Position numbers and translations under genes: made by a program. From Allantophomopsis cytisporea (taxonomy: Eukaryota; Ascomycota; Leotiomycetes; Phacidiales; Phacidiaceae), in NCBI GenBank assembly GCA_024752435.1, contig CP103030.1, forward strand, positions 1-64,000: DNA of 64,000 nucleotides, read 5' to 3'. The number at the start of each line of letters is the position of its first letter. The first letter of the stretch is position 1. The notes under the pieces were generated by a model that was not told the DNA's origin, searched no databases, and worked only from the letters and a program-made list of their open reading frames with translations. This document shows positions 62,301 through 64,000 of the stretch, in pieces.

Positions 62301-64000
62301 CAATCATGACAGTATTTGGAGCCAAAGTCGAGGCTCTTCGCCATTTGCACGACTGTAGTCTAGAAGAACCAAAATTACGCTCTTTTGTTATCTACTCCTC
62401 TTGTGCTGCGCTCTTGGGATCGCCTGGACAGAGCAATCATGCGTCTGCCAACGCCTTTCTCGACGCCTTTGCCTCCTATCGACGTTCTCACGGCCTTCCA
62501 GCATTAAGCATTCAATGGGGAACAGTCAGTGGTATTGGTGAGGCCGCCAGAAGAGGAGCCGACAAGTTGGCAGTCAAGTTTGGTCATGGTCAAGTATCCG
62601 AGTCGGTCACTGAGGCCTTCTTAAAAGCCGTATTCAAATCTGGCAGCAGTCAGACGCCGCCCCGCCCCCTCTGCCTCTCACCTTTTGATTGGCCCAGGTT
62701 TACCAAGATGAGAACCCGAGTTGCTCCTATAGTGAGCGCCTTCTTAACTATGGACAGATCTGTAACCTTTGTTCCCTCTGCTGCAGCGAGAGGTACCATG
62801 CACAGAGTAGAATCTGGTTCACAGTCGCCAACAGGAACGGCAACGGCTGATCCTTATAATTCGTCTGACTTGATGGAGACTATTCAATCCTGTGTTGAAG
62901 CTACAGTGGCTACGAGAATGCCCAACGCTTCTTCAACCTTCTTCGACGTCGGCATGGACTCTCTCTCCGCAATCGAATTTCGCAACCGACTTCAATCTGC
63001 ACTAGGTTCCAAGGTCAAACTGGCTGCCTCACTTGTATTTGACTACCCGACCTTGGGACGACTCCAGTCGTATTTGATCAATCTCCCATGGTTTGTCGAA
63101 CTTGCAGCAGATAGGAGCGAGCATCTAAGCAACGGAAGTGCCCAGAAAGCCGTGTCTTTTGCGCCACCTCCTCTTCCTTCTACTTCGTCATCAGTTCCTA
63201 GAAATTATCAAGGAGAGCAACCAAGCCTTGTGCCACCAATCATCACTAAAGTCCATAGCAAGACTTCGGAGGCCGACATGGCCGTCTCGATCGTTGGCAT
63301 GGATTGTCGACTTCCCGGCGCCAGTAGCATTGACGAGATGTGGAACCTGCTGATTTCAGACGAGGATCCTTTTTGTGACATTCCCTTCTCAAGGTGGGAT
63401 ATCGATGAGAGTTTTTACATTCCCAAGTCCGATAACAAGATTACCAGGAGATCATATGTCAAACAGGGTGCTTTCCTGAAGCCATATCAGCTGGAGTGGT
63501 TCGACAACCGCTTCTTCGGCATTTCGGATGCTGAGGCCCGTACGATGGATCCCAACCAGCGCCTACTGCTGGAAGTTTCATACCAGGCACTCGCCGATGC
63601 TGGCTATACTCGGGATAGCTTGCGTGGCCAGAATATGGGTGTGTTTGTCGGCTTCATGAACTATGATGCCTTCTTCCTTCAAGGAGGCACAACTAAGGGT
63701 GCCGGAGCATTCACTGCCTCCTCCGCTTCACCTGCCGTCCTGTCTAATAGAGTAAGCCATTCCTTAGGTCTAGAAGGTCCCTCATGCACAATCGATACGG
63801 CCTGCAGTGCCTCGCTCTACGCACTAAACATGGCCATTGGTGCGCTGCGTTCAGGGCAGTGTGATGCAGCAGTGGTCGCCGGAGTAAATGTCATGACATC
63901 GCCAGCAACGTTTGTTGCCGAATGTGCGGCAGGTATGCTAAGCTCGTCGGCCAGGTGCAGATCGTTAGATGACGATGCCGATGGTTTCGCGAGGGGCGAG
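52550..64000 (+). CDS. Giant multimodular type I polyketide synthase, protein 2 (partial, runs off the window)
   Basis: The frame is open for 3,817 codons from the ATG at 52550 to the right edge, without intron or stop. Order: a diverged N-terminal region (1-520) with no clear enzyme, MT (VLHAT region; SAM motif EAGAGTGG near 722), a degenerate KR, ACP (Ser1235); then KS (Cys1522), AT (Ser1936, GHSIGE), DH (His2263, LDSAMQ), MT (VGAGSGS near 2945), KR (His3297 in GQSNHASAN), ACP (Ser3471); then KS with Cys3752 (DTACSAS), cut at the edge. The N-terminus lacks a KS, matching the bare KS that ends PKS1, so it is likely the second half of module 6. Domain style and module order match PKS1 module 4. 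The 3' end, further modules and any release domain are outside the window. Confidence 0.96.
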   Translation, partial: MTESINVSHMLAGLNGIAFLAAQACDVHREKDYVINLSDTVFLLDSIRRSMTSHVRDHENIEYQVSIDKGTEIVIYAPTENNDDQQLALLCSRAVPGQIIDDLPHVIVPEFGSQVVAKVPLERLIVPGEHEEAVSIDAHILALVLDRIIAHVLSNPREDWANIQSFACNQQLLHKRNLLKLQQRLVLQQLSQATSDPDVKVVLHLDTSETHGYRESAVVHASLFAYQDVPPGKHSGMLLWRSTAKITTAANTHSSNHCLRPREEISCAEPNQAPKSSHVTANENLSAKNLRPRCVQWVEFDHVSKSWSNDPHYDGVLFLLRGKDVLSSGIVDSFQALIGAWTMRVRSITVQPTSSICHILSELSQSYSDTILIDIASILASTVDKSSSALAPLLELFEALAAISEYQKTRIIFITEGLFSVSGNEAAQIEADRTDVTALVFRFAALLKIERIDIDARSPTRANAEALCYMLGAHDMKNANEGNLGGITAVRECYKLYKPVWVEAARVPNACDVGDALYASFPCFRDRQQTSEMESLLSETCMEALGAIVDPSIFERGSEALARLAKQSLVAAIASLTKEELNRSVPLHLKKLCERYKQTKDLNSDGGAILPETVATERYQDEIAALFNEFPWLKPSITLLGNAIERHRDVLLGKLAPLDVLFAKEKPVDNRGHENAQHIAVSGAATDVYDEAVLAKVHKSVVKAIISRLCDLASSSGHRLRIIEAGAGTGGTALPILQMLKQEYPGVCAEYTFTDLGAHFVNTFGRRYQGVGADRFDFVRTKKLDIGQHPSLQGFPMAEYDVVICVNVLHATPNVFTTLTNAQSLLAPGGLLVLQEITTKSSAFLDATFGLTEGWWAALPSDRLRPSGYPCLEPQGWREALQQTGFAWMASTPTEGPLDQQAVFVAQKSLLINGGIDARVLSRTITDAYEQIGGSYILAATKGDYAATLAAQEIMETFHIRRLIWIRLNDGGQPSIATTFNAQDEIYQVFERARLFDVEVSIFEGISGDGVITPDVQSLLTGSVGCSIRGVVWIPSVTENSSSTFTALQQLHVDLDQLEQIPDRLVVLIGVQGRHEDQLEDSIESFVRFRRGRLGLPTSLARLPPVDEKHLPVALIKSIIRAAIRCSILPSSCVTALDFATNWLDSKNEMQEQMSGQGKTTVAKGDHQSSSLQISIEIPTDEVAKNPKTISSEAMSRAPSIDTIVATVVAEAEALVSFPKSIDADDPLMLAGIDSLAVVELRDSLKRIFQSAPLPSTFIYEFPTARAIAEGILAMLLEAEEEQEELRQKALPTVQSSIQSSTRTSSILRQSLPSTITSSPIPGNDVVSSSQGEAAPIHDQNTIPANPATGDDNKIAVVAMDCRMPGGLNSSQQFWEALKLGKDSIVDIPMSRFDVDEVYDGNTDALPKGKTYVRRGGFLDRAEQFDRSRFAIPEAQLEQMDPQQRILLEVVDSALRGAGYSKKDMVGKDASVYVGVSCKDWAKVAPLDGAFIGTGAATAIVSNRISFELGLTGTSMSIDTACSSSLVAVDLAVQALRLGRTEMAIAGGINMILHPDPYIVFCQNKMLSPDGLCKTFDKDAKGYVRSEGCGVVILKRLSDAVRDKNPILGVISGSCSNQDGRSTNISAPSGKAQQEVVKRALQDAGRKPNEIDYLELHGTGTALGDPVEVHSLKGIFGSPVRKRGPINLKKRSRPLYLGAVKTNIGHPEAAAGIAGLIKTVWVVNQRQVPPNIHLENINPDIDFNGFEEARLPQLLENIEANIEEPVIAGCSSFGFGGTNVHIILESPPPYSRKNDVAMALTAQNYQPKAETKTKVTKIRISPAEVKEKLPRTTQVDNSAKLVIAFTGQGSQYPSMAKELYRDDAVFASVVDCCIDLASQWLSPTDLRRALLEPNDDGSDLMAPAHVSQPSLFVMEYALYRSIESRGIVADVVLGHSIGEIVAATVARCLSLEEGLRLVCRRAIAMEDTAAVGSMYAVMLPHSIIRSTVEELGLNTSVAIAAVNGYNLTTVAGSEEGLHQLFDQLGEKVTRAPLKVTKPFHSPLMAPCMPGFVTGIAGLVVQPPTNIRLWSTVTGAELEAAPDVNHWVHHALQPVLFEPTVRALSDTFEGNICLLELGPRRVLSDMIQRWARIPKEINVACALLKFGSVATKSATTLASLEAAVAANKEHINKVKFNQKSGQKLLESVHEYEDDDPDRIDTNSHIVLSDSGIVLVGSDKCDGFSPWRRGYHALITRPEISKLDETIYAVRFQANHRMMNLVADHLVRGRSIMPGAAIFDLALGAFQVIEGLHPMEALPLELCDATISRPIVFLSDMERPWLQVTYNKADGSVKILSAGDVDQAFIEHASGTIMRRSTLSGSSLACRQMIELDKIKTRCSCTVDVIDLRAKLASRGLRYGPQFQALSHAQGGDGECLGELKLPASGSSGYIIHPGVLDSAMQTCAVTVGAMKGKDAFAVSSVGCLRIMAYLAEHRKDAVLAAWSRIIRSTEDYYEANVDVCDDSGNLMFSLERLRLVKISSQSASAISRRCVYTTEWAPLQPMADKSLSRTLLEYKDIDHEVDLDHLLGLARSSRSGFHKRGPVAALCTAIRKCCGESLIDVEISGDSGTGIIPHKSSKKSGLPLHTLIYVCDPIEAAFRVTSQLTQLFKDIQKSCKTVEIRTLVVVTFDSQVVCENDIFGSPESSSAWGLLRSARLEFPHLRLVTIDIDTTTLPSIQVLTILDAIVDTSEDEIAWRDGQRYVPRLTDLGLDGAEPEAVDVMRQAFKFSIDAILPPGLDLDSMVPIEASDVQLMRVRQGYAIVNALALDSLIQGAASASSEEDVVPLERPLWRRYYNIPASSVQRDLVPGLNDNVETWMNNAIKDHPEVAPELSMLKSLYRQHSHIFKGEKDPLELLFSTEKHTETDDIYSESFYARYYNTVVAHLFSLFAQGREDGDEVHKLRILEVGAGSGSTTRRILHTASLIKAEVDYHFTDISDTFLRRAAASDKLKAPGVNVTFGLFDAERDPRLQGLASSTYDIVVAVNVIHATRDLRQTMTNIRQLLRPNGVVILSEFTRPSAMTDASFGMTEGWWRFDDKDLRPEYPLMEPANWERLLLITGYNKVRSLENPKAGSAQAIIVAQTPSPSTLVEDQVNLEDKELVSDNRGVYVIAGGTGGVGLLTATVLLEGGCFKVYLLSRSGKVSSNSSQLWDRLEALAKPGQVVKMPCDVSSATQVSDVFFKIKERGEWVEGIVHSAGVLSDSMLINQTGSSIMTVFGAKVEALRHLHDCSLEEPKLRSFVIYSSCAALLGSPGQSNHASANAFLDAFASYRRSHGLPALSIQWGTVSGIGEAARRGADKLAVKFGHGQVSESVTEAFLKAVFKSGSSQTPPRPLCLSPFDWPRFTKMRTRVAPIVSAFLTMDRSVTFVPSAAARGTMHRVESGSQSPTGTATADPYNSSDLMETIQSCVEATVATRMPNASSTFFDVGMDSLSAIEFRNRLQSALGSKVKLAASLVFDYPTLGRLQSYLINLPWFVELAADRSEHLSNGSAQKAVSFAPPPLPSTSSSVPRNYQGEQPSLVPPIITKVHSKTSEADMAVSIVGMDCRLPGASSIDEMWNLLISDEDPFCDIPFSRWDIDESFYIPKSDNKITRRSYVKQGAFLKPYQLEWFDNRFFGISDAEARTMDPNQRLLLEVSYQALADAGYTRDSLRGQNMGVFVGFMNYDAFFLQGGTTKGAGAFTASSASPAVLSNRVSHSLGLEGPSCTIDTACSASLYALNMAIGALRSGQCDAAVVAGVNVMTSPATFVAECAAGMLSSSARCRSLDDDADGFARGE
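56609..63110 (+). other. PKS2 module 7: KS-AT-DH-MT-KR-ACP
   Basis: KS from 1354 (Cys1522, HGTGTALGDP, GHPEA). AT from 1841 with Ser1936; the substrate-selective motif reads KPFHS instead of HAFHS. DH His2263 (HLVRGRSIMP) and LDSAMQ. MT near 2945. KR from 3149 (GGTGGVG) with His3297. ACP Ser3471. No ER. Same plan as module 4. Confidence 0.92.
63270..64000 (+). other. PKS2 module 8 ketosynthase, truncated by the window edge
   Basis: Starts at VSIVGMDCRLPGA and carries Cys3752 in DTACSAS. The His motifs lie beyond the edge. The assembly line therefore continues further. Confidence 0.9.

Overview
The window looks like the end of a chromosome of a filamentous ascomycete (Pezizomycotina). The small genes have short introns of about 50-180 nt with GTAAGT-type donors. 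The first bases carry two CCCTAA-type telomere-like units, followed by about 1.7 kb of very AT-rich, TA-rich sequence with decayed repeats, as repeat-induced point mutation (RIP) leaves. I cannot name the species.

Layout. 1-1.7 kb: RIP-like subtelomere. 1.9-2.7 kb: a seven-helix membrane protein gene (-). 2.7-7.8 kb: a gene-free stretch. 7.8-10.9 kb: an aldo/keto reductase (+, one intron) and a mitochondrial phosphate carrier (+, two introns). 11.7-13.2 kb: a saccharopine-dehydrogenase-like reductase (-, three introns) of the family that includes the mycobacterial trans-enoyl reductase. 14.9-16.9 kb: a small EthD-domain protein (+, three introns) convergent with an FSH-family serine hydrolase (-). 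17.8-50.8 kb: one intronless 11,004-codon reading frame (-) encoding a multimodular type I polyketide synthase (PKS). 50.8-52.5 kb: an intergenic region shared by two divergent genes. 52.55 kb to the right edge: a second giant intronless PKS gene (+), open for 3,817 codons and running off the window.

The main finding is the PKS pair. Fungal type I PKSs are normally single-module iterative enzymes of about 2,000-3,000 residues. Here two divergent genes encode at least eight ketosynthases in series, an assembly line of bacterial style. Protein 1 reads ACP | KS-psiDH-KR-ACP | KS-AT-DH-ER-MT-KR-ACPx4 | KS-DH-ER-MT-KR-ACPx2 | KS-AT-DH-MT-KR-ACP | KS-psiDH-KR-ACP | KS-tail. Protein 2 reads N-terminal region-MT-psiKR-ACP | KS-AT-DH-MT-KR-ACP | KS... 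Protein 1 ends on a bare KS and protein 2 begins in the middle of a module, so module six appears to be split between the two polypeptides.

Only three of the seven modules whose AT position can be read contain an acyltransferase. The others go straight from KS to DH or pseudo-DH and must be loaded by a neighbouring or free-standing AT. The modules fall into two classes. One is methylating, with an intact DH and a KR that has His at the catalytic Tyr position. The other has no AT and no MT, a dead DH and a KR with the normal Tyr. No release domain is visible; the FSH hydrolase beside PKS1 is the best trans-release candidate in view. The EthD protein and the saccharopine-dehydrogenase-like reductase are plausible tailoring or trans partners. 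The right end of PKS2 and anything beyond it lie outside the window.
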